NCBI RefSeq assembly: GCF_934561205.1
Contig: NZ_CAKTFU010000001.1
Coordinates: forward strand, 62,001-126,000
Direction: 5' to 3'
Source: an uncultured Gemmiger sp.
GTDB lineage: Bacteria; Bacillota; Clostridia; Oscillospirales; Ruminococcaceae
DNA length: 64,000 nt
A program made the position numbers and the translations under genes. How positions within the stretch are numbered: position 1 is the first letter of the stretch; every line of letters begins with the position of its first letter. Below the pieces are notes generated by a model. It did not search any database, was not told the DNA's origin, and saw nothing but the letters and a program-made list of their open reading frames with translations. Below are positions 1 through 7,635 of the stretch, one piece after another.

Positions 1-384
1 ATATTTTGTGTCATGGAGGCCAACACGCTGCAATACGCTTTCGATTTGAGCAGTGGGCATCATTTGATGAAGAGACGAGAGCATCTGTAAGTTTTCAGCG
101 CCCGTGTATTGTGGTAAAAACGTAGGATTTTCAATGAGAAAGCCGATGCTGGGAGGAAACTCCAAGTCGGAACCTAACATTTTGCCGTCAATTAGGACAT
201 GGCCCTTTGTAGGATATATGAGACCGGAAATTAGCCGCAGCAGCATTGTTTTACCGGAGCCGTTAACCCCCTGCAAACCGATCATTTCTCCCGGTTTAAC
301 CGTTAATTGAATCTGATCAAGTACAACGCTGTTCCCTATAGTTTTAGATGCACCGTCAATTTCGATTCTTGGCAATAAATCCAT
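1..384 (-). CDS. ABC transporter ATP-binding protein (partial, C-terminal part outside window)
   Basis: The ATG at 384 opens a frame that runs off the left edge without a stop (128 codons seen). Visible parts are a typical ABC start, the Walker A loop GVNGSGKT at about residues 38-45, and the Q-loop region with FLIENPTFLPQYTGAENL, which is the variant seen in BcrA/YtrB-like bacitracin and lantibiotic transporter ATPases. The signature and Walker B motifs lie outside the window. It is the last gene seen of a leftward operon and follows two membrane permease genes, so it probably powers them. Substrate is unknown; toxin or peptide export or self-immunity is an inference from subfamily resemblance and from the secreted protein at the head of the operon. 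Confidence 0.9.
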   Translation of the reverse strand, partial: MDLLPRIEIDGASKTIGNSVVLDQIQLTVKPGEMIGLQGVNGSGKTMLLRLISGLIYPTKGHVLIDGKMLGSDLEFPPSIGFLIENPTFLPQYTGAENLQMLSSLHQMMPTAQIESVLQRVGLHDTKY

Positions 385-398
385 AAGGTACGACCCCC

Positions 399-1235
399 TC
401 AGTAAAGATCAAAGTTTCGGAAGCGATGTCGCCCAATGAACATACAAAGGAGGGACAAAGCAAGCGCGTATACGATTCCGGAGGGAAAGGAAAACCCATC
501 CACCAGTATTTCATTGCTGCGAATGCAGAATGCATAGTTGAGGATCAATACAGGGACGCAAAAGTATGCCGATGCCAACATAAGAATTGCTGATATCAAA
601 AAACAGATAATGGGGCGAAACCAAAGCGTTAGCAGCATTTGCAATATGCCGAAAGAAGATGTGATCAATGGAGGCATGAGCAGGAGTACATGGCATACAT
701 TCCACTGGTCTGGCGGTACGGTTTCCCTTAACAAAAAAATATCGCTCATATAAGGGGAAACAGAAAGGGTAAATTGACCGCCGTACAGCAGGCAGTTGAT
801 GATGAGGAGGATCCAGCACAGGAAAAAGTAAAGGAAGGTTGCAACGATAATCCAGGCGCATTTGGCCGTCCACCACTTTGTGCGGCTGCCGGAATATACG
901 ATGACCATTTTCCCAAATGTATCTCTATCATACACAGGATAATAAAGCGTAAGAAACAGGCAAATTCCAAAGACCAGAAACCAAGAAACAGGAAACAGGA
1001 ATGGTTCGTCTGGATTCGGAATATAGGGTTTCATGCCGCCAAAAAGATACATGGCAAAATCCCCCAGTGTTGGCTGTGCGCCTGCGTACTGATGATTGAG
1101 GGAAGCTGTTTCTCTCAGGCGAAGCATGAATTCAAAACAGACAAGCGACACAAGAAGCGGCAAAACCAGAAATTTCTTTGCGATAAAACGGATGCCGTTT
1201 CTTAAATCGAAACGGAAGGGATTGCTTCTATTCAT
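399..1235 (-). CDS. ABC-2 type permease-like membrane protein (second permease)
   Basis: This 278-residue hydrophobic protein has about six predicted membrane segments, the first near residues 20-40 after a short basic N-terminus (MNRSNPFRFDLRNG). No catalytic motif is visible. The start overlaps the end of the upstream permease gene by 8 bp and has a GGGGAG ribosome-binding site, so the two are probably translationally coupled. The ATPase gene follows after 14 bp. Position and topology suggest one half of a heterodimeric ABC-2 transporter; this is inferred from context, not from a recognised family motif. Confidence 0.75.
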   Translation of the reverse strand: MNRSNPFRFDLRNGIRFIAKKFLVLPLLVSLVCFEFMLRLRETASLNHQYAGAQPTLGDFAMYLFGGMKPYIPNPDEPFLFPVSWFLVFGICLFLTLYYPVYDRDTFGKMVIVYSGSRTKWWTAKCAWIIVATFLYFFLCWILLIINCLLYGGQFTLSVSPYMSDIFLLRETVPPDQWNVCHVLLLMPPLITSSFGILQMLLTLWFRPIICFLISAILMLASAYFCVPVLILNYAFCIRSNEILVDGFSFPSGIVYALALSLLCMFIGRHRFRNFDLY

Positions 1236-2124
1236 GCCATACTCCCCTTTTGAAAATGATTGCGATTGCTGAACAAAACAGCATGACAGCTTCTATAAGA
1301 ATTATAGCTGCGTTTGGATCATAGCGGAGAGTTGCCGGATGAAGATATGCGATTGGCGAAATTTCGTATGACCATTTCGCCCCTGGAATTGCACGGGCTA
1401 ATAGGCCGGAAAGATAGTCGATTCCCCAAAAAAGCAGTAACGGGAAAGCGGCTGCGGCAAATTGATTTGTGATATAGAAAGAAAACGCATAGCCGATCAA
1501 AGCAATCAACCCAGCAAACAAACCATCCAGCAGAATGTACAGGGTAACATAAAGCGCCGGATGGGTATAGAACAGATCCGCCCACATAGCGCCAAAATAT
1601 ACATGGTTATAGATTTCGTAGTTGATTTGAGGGACCGTGCTTGGAATAAAAGCAGCCGTGACAGCAAAATTTAAGATGAGTGGAATCACAATCGTGATAA
1701 ACGCTGCGGAAAAACATACGATCCCTTTGGAAAGATAGTAAGGCTGACGGCCGACACGCACAACCATCTGGTTGGCATAGGATGATTTTTTCTCCTGGAG
1801 ACAAGATAACGAGTGGGGAAGAATTGCAAATAGCGGAAGCAGCGTGTAGAAGGCAGAGTAAGCAAGCGTTTCCGACTCGCCGCCAATCCAATAATTATAG
1901 GAAGTCCAAACAGGGAACAATTCATTAGAGACCATATGTCCGTTTTCAAAACAATATTGATCCAGAGCATCATGTATATTCAAATATCCCTGGCAGCAAT
2001 AGGATGCGCTGCTCAATGCGAGAAGAACGCAGGTTGCCATTGAAATGATAAAGTTATGAGAGTGAAAGCATTTGCGGAACTCCATGCGGATACAGTTATA
2101 CATCTGCGCCACCACCATTTTCAT
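1228..2124 (-). CDS. ABC-2 type permease-like membrane protein (first permease)
   Basis: This 298-residue protein starts with a cytoplasmic stretch (EFRKCFHSHNF) followed by a membrane segment near residues 28-45, then a long extracellular loop and about five further membrane segments. This is the usual layout of ABC-2 permeases, in which a short amphipathic N-terminus precedes the first helix. Its ATG overlaps the stop of the preceding gene (ATGA at 2121-2124). Together with the next permease and the ATPase it would form a complete exporter. The substrate cannot be read from the sequence. Confidence 0.75.
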   Translation of the reverse strand: MKMVVAQMYNCIRMEFRKCFHSHNFIISMATCVLLALSSASYCCQGYLNIHDALDQYCFENGHMVSNELFPVWTSYNYWIGGESETLAYSAFYTLLPLFAILPHSLSCLQEKKSSYANQMVVRVGRQPYYLSKGIVCFSAAFITIVIPLILNFAVTAAFIPSTVPQINYEIYNHVYFGAMWADLFYTHPALYVTLYILLDGLFAGLIALIGYAFSFYITNQFAAAAFPLLLFWGIDYLSGLLARAIPGAKWSYEISPIAYLHPATLRYDPNAAIILIEAVMLFCSAIAIIFKRGVWHE

Positions 2125-2834
2125 GAGAAATAAGAAAAGCCAACACCGGACGCATTGTCATAACCGACTTGGAGGTATACAGACTGTTCCTCCCACGCGG
2201 ATGGCTCAATAAAAATTCCAATCTGAAAATTTAACGTATCACCAGGGGCCAAATTGAACTTGTTATAGTCGGAAGCGCTATTTGTGCTGTCAGGGTGTTC
2301 ACTGAAATAGAGCATTTGTGAATCACCCTCATTTCGCGGAATGAGGTCAAGCATAAATTGGTATTCTTCACCCGCACGGGGTTCCATTTCGGATTCTGAA
2401 GTGTTTGTCACGTTCATATCGAGCAGAATAAACTTCCACGTCTGATAGGTGTCATAGGAAGTGTTTGGTACACACTCGGACAAAGAAATGGGAGAGTCCT
2501 CTATCGTGTCGTATACATCCACCCGGTTCAGCGTATAGTCACGGGAACCTTCCCCCATCGTTTCTGTGTCATGAATGGTTTCCCCAACACCGCGCAGGCC
2601 GACGGCCAAGGCTTCCGGTGCGGCCGTCGGGACACCACCATTTTCGGCTTCCGTATGGCCGTCAACGGTTGGCGATTCCGTTTGTGTATCATCTGCGAGC
2701 GCACCTGTCTGAATATCTCGGATCGTTTGCTGTGCGCTTCGATCCAGCTGAGGGTAAACCCAAACAAAAAGTATCGCTGCTGCGATTATGAGGATGACGA
2801 TACCATAGACAACCCACTTTGTGCTTTTTCTCAT
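2121..2834 (-). CDS. Membrane-anchored extracellular protein of the agr-linked ABC operon
   Basis: The ATG at 2834 was chosen over longer in-frame options because GGAGG lies just upstream and the N-terminus then makes a good signal anchor (MRKSTKWVVYG, followed by an Ile/Ala-rich helix at about 9-30). The 237-residue protein then has an acidic Thr/Ser-rich linker and a C-terminal domain (about 95-237) that looks beta-rich, with a phrase (WKFILLDMNVTNTSE) reminiscent of DUF4352-like extracellular domains. It lacks a lipobox cysteine. It lies between the secreted protein gene and the permeases, so it may receive substrate or give immunity at the cell surface. The exact family is not recognised. 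Confidence 0.7.
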   Translation of the reverse strand: MRKSTKWVVYGIVILIIAAAILFVWVYPQLDRSAQQTIRDIQTGALADDTQTESPTVDGHTEAENGGVPTAAPEALAVGLRGVGETIHDTETMGEGSRDYTLNRVDVYDTIEDSPISLSECVPNTSYDTYQTWKFILLDMNVTNTSESEMEPRAGEEYQFMLDLIPRNEGDSQMLYFSEHPDSTNSASDYNKFNLAPGDTLNFQIGIFIEPSAWEEQSVYLQVGYDNASGVGFSYFS

Positions 2835-2965
2835 GCTGCAATTCCTCCAACTTATGAAGTCGGCAGGAATTTGCATATGCAGCAAATCCCTGCCGACCCA
2901 CCTGATGGTTTTGTCGAAGAGTATCATTTATGTATGGCTTCTCGGCAGGGGACATAGAAAAGTGA

Positions 2966-3448
2966 TTAGTTATTAAATTCGATGCAACCACTTTCCCAAA
3001 CACTGTCAGGGCTCCACTTGCCGTTGGCCCTGCCAGAACTCCCATCCGCACTACGCGCCATGATACGGGCCCAGGCATTAGAGCCGAACCGTTCATACAC
3101 ATCCTGACGGACATAACCCTTCTGCCCAAAGGTTACCGCCGCAACGCGCCGAGATGTTGAGGTACCATAAATCGCGCTGGTACAGTCATACCAAGGACCA
3201 GCGCTGCGGGATGCGCCGTCAATACGGACAACAATCCGATTGGGGCTGGTCGGGATATTGTAGTTGACATAGGCACTGGTCGAATTGTCCTTTTTGCGAA
3301 CGCTGACCTCATTGGCGCCCCATGTATAGTTGCTTGCAATAGGAATCATAAAGTTCGAATCCTCATTACTAGCAAACGCAGGAACCGCCATGCAGACGGC
3401 CAACGCAAGCGCCAGCATCAGGGTGAAAAAACACTTTTTGGTTTTCAT
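2966..3448 (-). CDS. Secreted 160-residue protein, candidate agr-controlled effector
   Basis: ATG at 3448 follows a perfect AAGGAGG site. Residues 1-26 form a Sec signal peptide ending AFA, leaving a mature chain of about 134 residues. The mature part is rich in Ser, Asn, Gly, Arg and aromatic residues and has two cysteines (WYDCTS and ESGCIEF) that could form a disulfide. Its promoter carries the same 36-bp box as agrB. Secreted proteins in front of ABC exporters in Firmicutes are often bacteriocin-like (for example lactococcin 972 or DUF2712 groups), and the TWG...SAYVNY segment recalls these, but the resemblance is too weak to name a family. It could be a toxin, a signal or a surface adhesin. 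Confidence 0.75.
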   Translation of the reverse strand: MKTKKCFFTLMLALALAVCMAVPAFASNEDSNFMIPIASNYTWGANEVSVRKKDNSTSAYVNYNIPTSPNRIVVRIDGASRSAGPWYDCTSAIYGTSTSRRVAAVTFGQKGYVRQDVYERFGSNAWARIMARSADGSSGRANGKWSPDSVWESGCIEFNN

Positions 3449-3561
3449 GGAAATCCTCCTTAACTGTAGTGGTTTGTGGTATCCGAGTTGTATTGGGTTG
3501 GCTGCGGGGCGGATATGTTCAGCATCTGCGCGCCGATGCTGGGAACCTTTGCTGTGCCCCC

Positions 3562-3631
3562 AAAATACCACAGCGTTCCCCCGAAATCTACAAAACCTGC
3601 GCAAGTGACAGAAAATCGTGCGTGAACGCAA
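3562..3631 (-). promoter_or_regulatory. Agr-type regulatory box plus -10 of the secreted-protein operon (box copy A)
   Basis: On the minus strand the 36-bp box occupies 3631 to 3596. It begins TTGCGTTCACGCA, contains TTTCTGTCACTTGCGCAGG and differs from box copy B (6277-6312) at only two positions. Exactly 28 bp further on is TGGTATTTT (hexamer TATTTT at 3567-3562), an extended -10-like element. The predicted transcript leader to the ATG at 3448 is about 105 nt. Binding by the local AgrA homologue is inferred from position and gene pairing. Confidence 0.65.
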
Positions 3632-3680
3632 AAGCGTGTCTGCCCCCACCGGAGGCAGACACGCCGAGCAGCCAATGCTT

Positions 3681-4037
3681 TTAACGATAAAATTCCTGAT
3701 ACAGCCGCCGCAGAATATCCAGCTTTCGGTCACTGAAAGCAGCACCGTGGCTGGTAGGTGCTGCAAACTCCTGCGCCAGATCGGTCAACAGCTGCACGCG
3801 GTTCTCGCTCATCTTTTGCAGCGGAAGGGTGCGGCTCTTTTCACCGTACAGCAGATAATCCAACGAAACATGAAGCGCTTCCGCCAGTGCTGCCGCGTTT
3901 TCCAGCGTCGGCACGGCAGTATCGTTTTCATACGAACCGATGGTCGAAGCTGATTTGCCAATTTTCTCGCCCAACTGCTTTTGCGACAGGTGTGCGTCCC
4001 TACGCAATTTACAGATGCGCTTGCCCATATCAAACAT
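3681..4037 (-). CDS. XRE-family transcriptional regulator
   Basis: This is a 118-residue DNA-binding protein. Residues about 7-60 form a canonical Cro/CI helix-turn-helix (LSQKQLGEKIGKSASTIGSYE), followed by the typical VPTLENAAALAEALHVSLDYLL segment and a short C-terminal tail. A G-rich ribosome-binding site precedes the ATG at 4037. It is divergent from agrA and is followed by the secreted-protein operon, which has its own box-containing promoter. It could link the two transcription units, since a GTGT-N8-ACAC palindrome lies in the shared intergenic region over the agrA -35. Targets are not known. Confidence 0.9.
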   Translation of the reverse strand: MFDMGKRICKLRRDAHLSQKQLGEKIGKSASTIGSYENDTAVPTLENAAALAEALHVSLDYLLYGEKSRTLPLQKMSENRVQLLTDLAQEFAAPTSHGAAFSDRKLDILRRLYQEFYR

Positions 4038-4066
4038 ACCAAACGGCCCCCTTCCACTACCTTATA

Positions 4067-4104
4067 GTGTACCGTTTGACACACCGATATATCTGTTATA
4101 TAAT
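4067..4104 (+). promoter_or_regulatory. Promoter of agrA with overlapping palindrome
   Basis: TTGACA (4076-4081) and TATAAT (4099-4104) are separated by 17 bp, a consensus sigma-A promoter. The palindrome GTGTACCGTTTGACAC (4067-4082) overlaps the -35 and is a plausible operator for the divergent XRE regulator. The same stretch holds CTTATA (4061-4066), a possible -10 for the leftward regulator gene. Confidence 0.75.
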
Positions 4105-4232
4105 CAGAAAAACAACAGTAATTCTGCGATTTTAGGCAAGATACTTGACAACAAGGGGGGCAAAAGATTATGTTTGCAGCAGATGCCCGCAAGCACACGC
4201 CGGGCAAAAATGCCGAAAAGGAGAATTTTTCC

Positions 4233-4958
4233 ATGCGCATACTGGTTTGCGATGACGACGCAGCCTTTGCCGGTCAGTTGGCGGAAAAGATAGAGGCCAT
4301 CGTAAAGCCGCAAATGCCGCGCTCCACGGTGGATTGCGCCACAGATGCAGCGCAGTTGCGTGCTTTGCCGCTGGCAAAATATGATCTGGCTTTTTTGGAT
4401 ATTGATATGGGCCCGCTGAACGGCGTTGATCTGGCCCGTCGCCTGCATGAGCTGCGCCCCGATATGCTGCTAATTTTTGTGACGAACTACGTCGAATACA
4501 GCCTGCAGGGGTACGAGGTGCAGGCATTTCGCTATCTGCTGAAAGCCGAGATGCCGCAAAAGCTGGAGCGTTATGTGCAGCAGGCCCTTACCGCATACCG
4601 CAAGACCCGCGATACGGTTCGCATATTTTGCGATGGCGAGGATGTCGAGCTGCAGCCGCAGCAGATCTTGTACGCCGAGATGTCGGCCCGCAAGGTATGC
4701 CTGCACCTGCAGGGGGCCGACCGGGCCTTGTTGTACACGACCGCTACCATGGCCGATTTGGCTGACCTACTGGAAAACCACGGCTTCGTGCGCACACACA
4801 AAAGCGTTTTGGTCAATATGGAGCACATCCGCGATCTGCAAAGCACGCGACTGTATCTGCGCGACGGAACCGAGCTGCCGGTCAGCTCGCACACAGCCAG
4901 CGCCGTGCGGAAAATCTATACGCAGTGGAGGAGCGCGAAGAAATGGGTTATTGGTTAG
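4233..4958 (+). CDS. agrA: LytTR-family response regulator, AgrA-like
   Basis: This is a 241-residue two-component response regulator. The receiver domain (about 1-120) has the acidic pocket at D7-D9 and the phosphoacceptor Asp56 in LAFLDIDMG. Residues about 135-235 form a LytTR DNA-binding domain (FVRTHKSVLVNMEHI, then LYLRDGTELPVSS). ATG 4233 is chosen because AAGGAG precedes it. It overlaps agrC by 16 bp and is the first gene of agrA-C-B-D. AgrA proteins bind direct-repeat boxes upstream of agr promoters, and the 36-bp boxes in this window are candidate sites. Confidence 0.92.
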   Translation: MRILVCDDDAAFAGQLAEKIEAIVKPQMPRSTVDCATDAAQLRALPLAKYDLAFLDIDMGPLNGVDLARRLHELRPDMLLIFVTNYVEYSLQGYEVQAFRYLLKAEMPQKLERYVQQALTAYRKTRDTVRIFCDGEDVELQPQQILYAEMSARKVCLHLQGADRALLYTTATMADLADLLENHGFVRTHKSVLVNMEHIRDLQSTRLYLRDGTELPVSSHTASAVRKIYTQWRSAKKWVIG

Positions 4959-6292
4959 GGATCGCTTTCAGCTGCCTGGACGTGCTGTGCGTGGCCGTTT
5001 TTTGCGATGCGTTTCTTGAAAGAAAAACAAGAGGCTTACGCTTTGTAGTTGGGGTTCTGCTCTACGGAGTCTTGTCTTATATCGCTACGGTTTTCGTTTC
5101 GCATATTTCGGAAGAATCGCCGATAACGCTTTTAAAATTTGCCGCACTTATTACGGTTTACTTCGTTTTTGCATCCTTGCTTTATACCGGGAAATTCTGG
5201 TTGCGGCTGCTGGTGGTTGTTTTGGCGTATGCAATTTCCACCTTGCTGGAATTTTGCGTTCTTTATTCTCTGCTGGCATTGCTTCATATTCGTTATGATG
5301 AATATGTGGCGAATATGAAGCTCTATCTTGCAAGCGCAGCTATAACATATAGTCTCAAATTCTTACTTTCTTCTGGAATCAAAAAGATTCACAAGCCGAT
5401 GGTGGCAAGTTCCGCCAGCATCAAATGGGCACCCCTGACAATTGGATTTCCACTTATTTCTCTGGTTGGTATATCAATTTGCTATTATTTATCCATGAAC
5501 GGCAAAATAGCAGCCGCATTTGTACTTTTTTCAAGTGGAATTCTGCTGGCAACCAATGCCGTGATTCTGATTTTGATAGATTTGACAGAAAAAAACAACC
5601 TCGCGCAGGAGCAGCAAAAAACGCTTAACGAGCAGCTGCGCTCCCAGCGTGCCAACATTGATGCCTTGAGCAGCGCCTACGCCACACAGCGCAAAATGAC
5701 GCACGATTTTCGGCATCACATCGCGGCCCTTTCCGGGATGCTGCAGGGAGGCGAGACACAACAGGCACAGGACTATCTTGCCGCTTTGCAGGAGCAGCAG
5801 ACTGAGCGTGCCCTGATGGTCAACACCCACAACTCGGCCATCGACGCCGTGCTGAACCAAAAGGGCTATGCCGCTCAGAAGCAGCATATCGATATTCAGT
5901 TTGAAGTCAACGACCTGTCGCCCTTGCAAATCGAACTGATTGACTGCACAGTCGTGCTGGGCAACCTGCTGGACAACGCCATCGAAGCCTGCCTAAAGCT
6001 GGAGGAAGCAAAGCGCCGCATTGAGGTCAGCGTTTTGCGGGACGAAGCCTACGCGGACGGCGATGCGAAGCTGTATGTCTCGATTATCAACACCAGCCTG
6101 CCGGTCCACATCGAAAAGGACTGTATTGCCACAACGAAATTGGAACCGCATCTGCACGGCTTTGGTCTGCCCTGTGCCAAAGAGCTGCTGCGCCGCAACA
6201 ACGCCTTTTACACGATGGATTATCATGACGGTGCGTTCCAATTCTGCTTTGAATGGCCCGATGTGGCCTGCAATTCTTGCGTTCACGCATGA
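4943..6292 (+). CDS. agrC: AgrC-like sensor histidine kinase (GHKL domain)
   Basis: This 449-residue protein has six or so membrane helices in residues about 1-200, a coiled-coil linker, an H-box MTHDFRHHIAAL with His254 as likely phosphoacceptor, an N-box (LLDNAIEACL, about 340) and a G-box (HGFGLPCAKELL, about 405). This is the AgrC/ComD layout (HPK10, GHKL ATPase). The ATG at 4943 has GGAGG 11 bp upstream; a GTG at 4925 is less likely. It should sense the peptide made by the AgrB/AgrD pair downstream and phosphorylate the AgrA-like regulator. Its last codons overlap the 36-bp box that precedes agrB. Confidence 0.92.
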   Translation: MGYWLGIAFSCLDVLCVAVFCDAFLERKTRGLRFVVGVLLYGVLSYIATVFVSHISEESPITLLKFAALITVYFVFASLLYTGKFWLRLLVVVLAYAISTLLEFCVLYSLLALLHIRYDEYVANMKLYLASAAITYSLKFLLSSGIKKIHKPMVASSASIKWAPLTIGFPLISLVGISICYYLSMNGKIAAAFVLFSSGILLATNAVILILIDLTEKNNLAQEQQKTLNEQLRSQRANIDALSSAYATQRKMTHDFRHHIAALSGMLQGGETQQAQDYLAALQEQQTERALMVNTHNSAIDAVLNQKGYAAQKQHIDIQFEVNDLSPLQIELIDCTVVLGNLLDNAIEACLKLEEAKRRIEVSVLRDEAYADGDAKLYVSIINTSLPVHIEKDCIATTKLEPHLHGFGLPCAKELLRRNNAFYTMDYHDGAFQFCFEWPDVACNSCVHA

Positions 6293-6346
6293 GTTTCTGT
6301 CACTTGCGCAGGATTCTTGGCACTTTAGCCTGGTTTGCAGTAGGAT
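6277..6346 (+). promoter_or_regulatory. Agr-type regulatory box and promoter of agrBD (box copy B)
   Basis: The box (6277-6312) overlaps the last codons of agrC and matches box copy A at 34 of 36 positions. Downstream are TTGGCA (6317-6322), an 18-bp spacer and TAGGAT (6341-6346). The gap from box end to the -10 hexamer is 28 bp, the same as in copy A. It would drive agrB and agrD separately from agrAC. Confidence 0.65.
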
Positions 6347-6374
6347 AAGGGCGAAAGATGACAAGGAGATGCCG

Positions 6375-6944
6375 ATGGAACAGATTGCAAAAAAGCTGAC
6401 GCAATACTTTCTGGCGCACGGTCTTATCAAAGAGGACGACGCCGAGGTGTGCCAATACGCGCTGTACCAACGTATTTCCCGCGCCGTGGGCCTGATTGCT
6501 CTGACCCTGCTTGGTGGACTGATTACGGATTTCGGTTCGGCCTTTTGCTTTACCGTTTCGTTTCTTTTCCTCCGTGAGCGCACCGGCGGCTACCATGCCA
6601 AAACAGAATGGCAGTGCGCATTATACTCTGCCGCCATGATTTTTGCAACGATGTTCGCTTTGCCGATTTTTGCGGAGGAGCCCAACAATTATTGGGCAAT
6701 TATGATTGCCTCCTCTGCCCTGATATGGGTTTCGTCACCTGCCGATAATAAGCAGATACACCTTTCCCGTGCGGAAAGCAAGGCGATGGCAAAGCGCGCA
6801 CGTTTGCGGCTATTGCTTCTGGGCGCTGTTTCGCTTGCCCTGTTGGGCGTCCATGGTCACCTTTTCGCCAGCTCCATTGCGTTGGCGGAGCTTTCGGTCG
6901 CGGTTTCCCTTATGATGGCCACAGCCGGCTTTGGCATACAATAA
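6375..6944 (+). CDS. agrB: AgrB-like accessory gene regulator protease
   Basis: This 189-residue membrane peptidase of the AgrB family carries the family core RERTGGYHAKTEWQC, with the His and Cys of the catalytic pair seven residues apart as in staphylococcal AgrB. Four to six hydrophobic segments follow. AgrB removes the C-terminal tail of AgrD and forms the thiolactone or lactone ring. ATG 6375 is preferred over the ATG at 6369 because AAGGAG ends directly at 6368. agrD lies 32 bp downstream with its own ribosome-binding site. Confidence 0.92.
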   Translation: MEQIAKKLTQYFLAHGLIKEDDAEVCQYALYQRISRAVGLIALTLLGGLITDFGSAFCFTVSFLFLRERTGGYHAKTEWQCALYSAAMIFATMFALPIFAEEPNNYWAIMIASSALIWVSSPADNKQIHLSRAESKAMAKRARLRLLLLGAVSLALLGVHGHLFASSIALAELSVAVSLMMATAGFGIQ

Positions 6945-6976
6945 ATAAATCATTACAATTCAGGAGGAATCCACTC

Positions 6977-7138
6977 ATGAAAGAAACCATGCAGCAACAT
7001 TTGCACACCGTTGGGCAAAAAGCCATTCAGAACGTGATTCGCCACGAATACGGCGATTGGCCGCCCAAGAGTGGGGGCTTTTATTACCAACCCCACCGCC
7101 CCGAAAAGCCGCTGCCCAAACCGCAGGACAAAAAGTAA
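6977..7138 (+). CDS. agrD: AgrD-like cyclic peptide pheromone precursor without cysteine
   Basis: This 53-residue ORF directly after agrB is preceded by CAGGAGGA. It has the AgrD plan: an amphipathic N-terminus (about 1-25), a short core and a Pro/charged C-terminal tail. The core is SGGFYYQPHRPEKP, and the YQP..PE phrase is typical of clostridial AgrD just after the ring. There is no Cys at all; the single Ser32 is positioned so that Ser32-Gly-Gly-Phe-Tyr36 would be a five-residue ring, implying a lactone rather than a thiolactone, as known for the Staphylococcus intermedius group. Cleavage after Tyr36 by AgrB is inferred. Confidence 0.8.
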   Translation: MKETMQQHLHTVGQKAIQNVIRHEYGDWPPKSGGFYYQPHRPEKPLPKPQDKK

Positions 7139-7156
7139 ATCTCACGCTGCAGTTCT

Positions 7157-7191
7157 AAGCCCGTCGCATCTCAAATGCGGCGGGCTTTTTT
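7157..7191 (+). terminator. Rho-independent terminator after agrD
   Basis: The hairpin has arms AAGCCCGTCGCAT and ATGCGGCGGGCTT and is followed by a T run. It closes the agr transcription unit. Confidence 0.85.
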
Positions 7192-7305
7192 ATGCCTGCT
7201 TCTCGAAAAATTCACAAAAAGTTCAAATAATTAGAGAACATTTTCTGCGCTATTAGCCTTTAAGATGATGAGCAAGGGAAAAACGAGCAGAAAAGAGGTG
7301 AGAGT

Positions 7306-7629
7306 GTGTCAAGTGCCGATCGACGCCAAGCCGAAATATTAGAACTGTTGTATATGCATGAAAAATGCAATGTCAACGATTTTGTCGAGCGTTTCGGAGT
7401 CAGCAGACGTACCATTACCTCAGATATTGTAGTACTTACTCGCAAGCACAATATCAAGTCGAAGTCCGGTCCTCACGGTGGAATAGAAATAGACAGGGAC
7501 CTAAAAACCGATGAAGTGCCATACCTAACAGATTTTGAAACTTCATGGTTGAAACGGAAATATGACGAAGCTGAAATCGAAGAAGATCGCATAGCGGCAC
7601 ACTCCATTCTCCGGCGTTTTTCTCTTTAG
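7306..7629 (+). CDS. Small DeoR/HTH_11-type regulator
   Basis: This 107-residue protein starts at GTG 7306 behind AGAGGTGAGA. Residues about 5-55 form a DeoR-like winged helix-turn-helix (RQAEILELLYMHEKCNVNDF, then VERFGVSRRTITSDIVVL), and KSGPHGGIEI is the wing. There is no effector or WYL domain, only a charged C-terminal tail. It lies at the left end of the presumed mobile element, followed by the structured leader and helicase gene, so it may control element genes. Targets are unknown. Confidence 0.75.
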   Translation: MSSADRRQAEILELLYMHEKCNVNDFVERFGVSRRTITSDIVVLTRKHNIKSKSGPHGGIEIDRDLKTDEVPYLTDFETSWLKRKYDEAEIEEDRIAAHSILRRFSL

Positions 7630-7635
7630 CGGATA

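Noticed and set aside
2966..3448. Naming the secreted protein as lactococcin 972 or DUF2712
   Set aside because: Only loose resemblance in composition and a short segment; not enough for a family call without a profile search.
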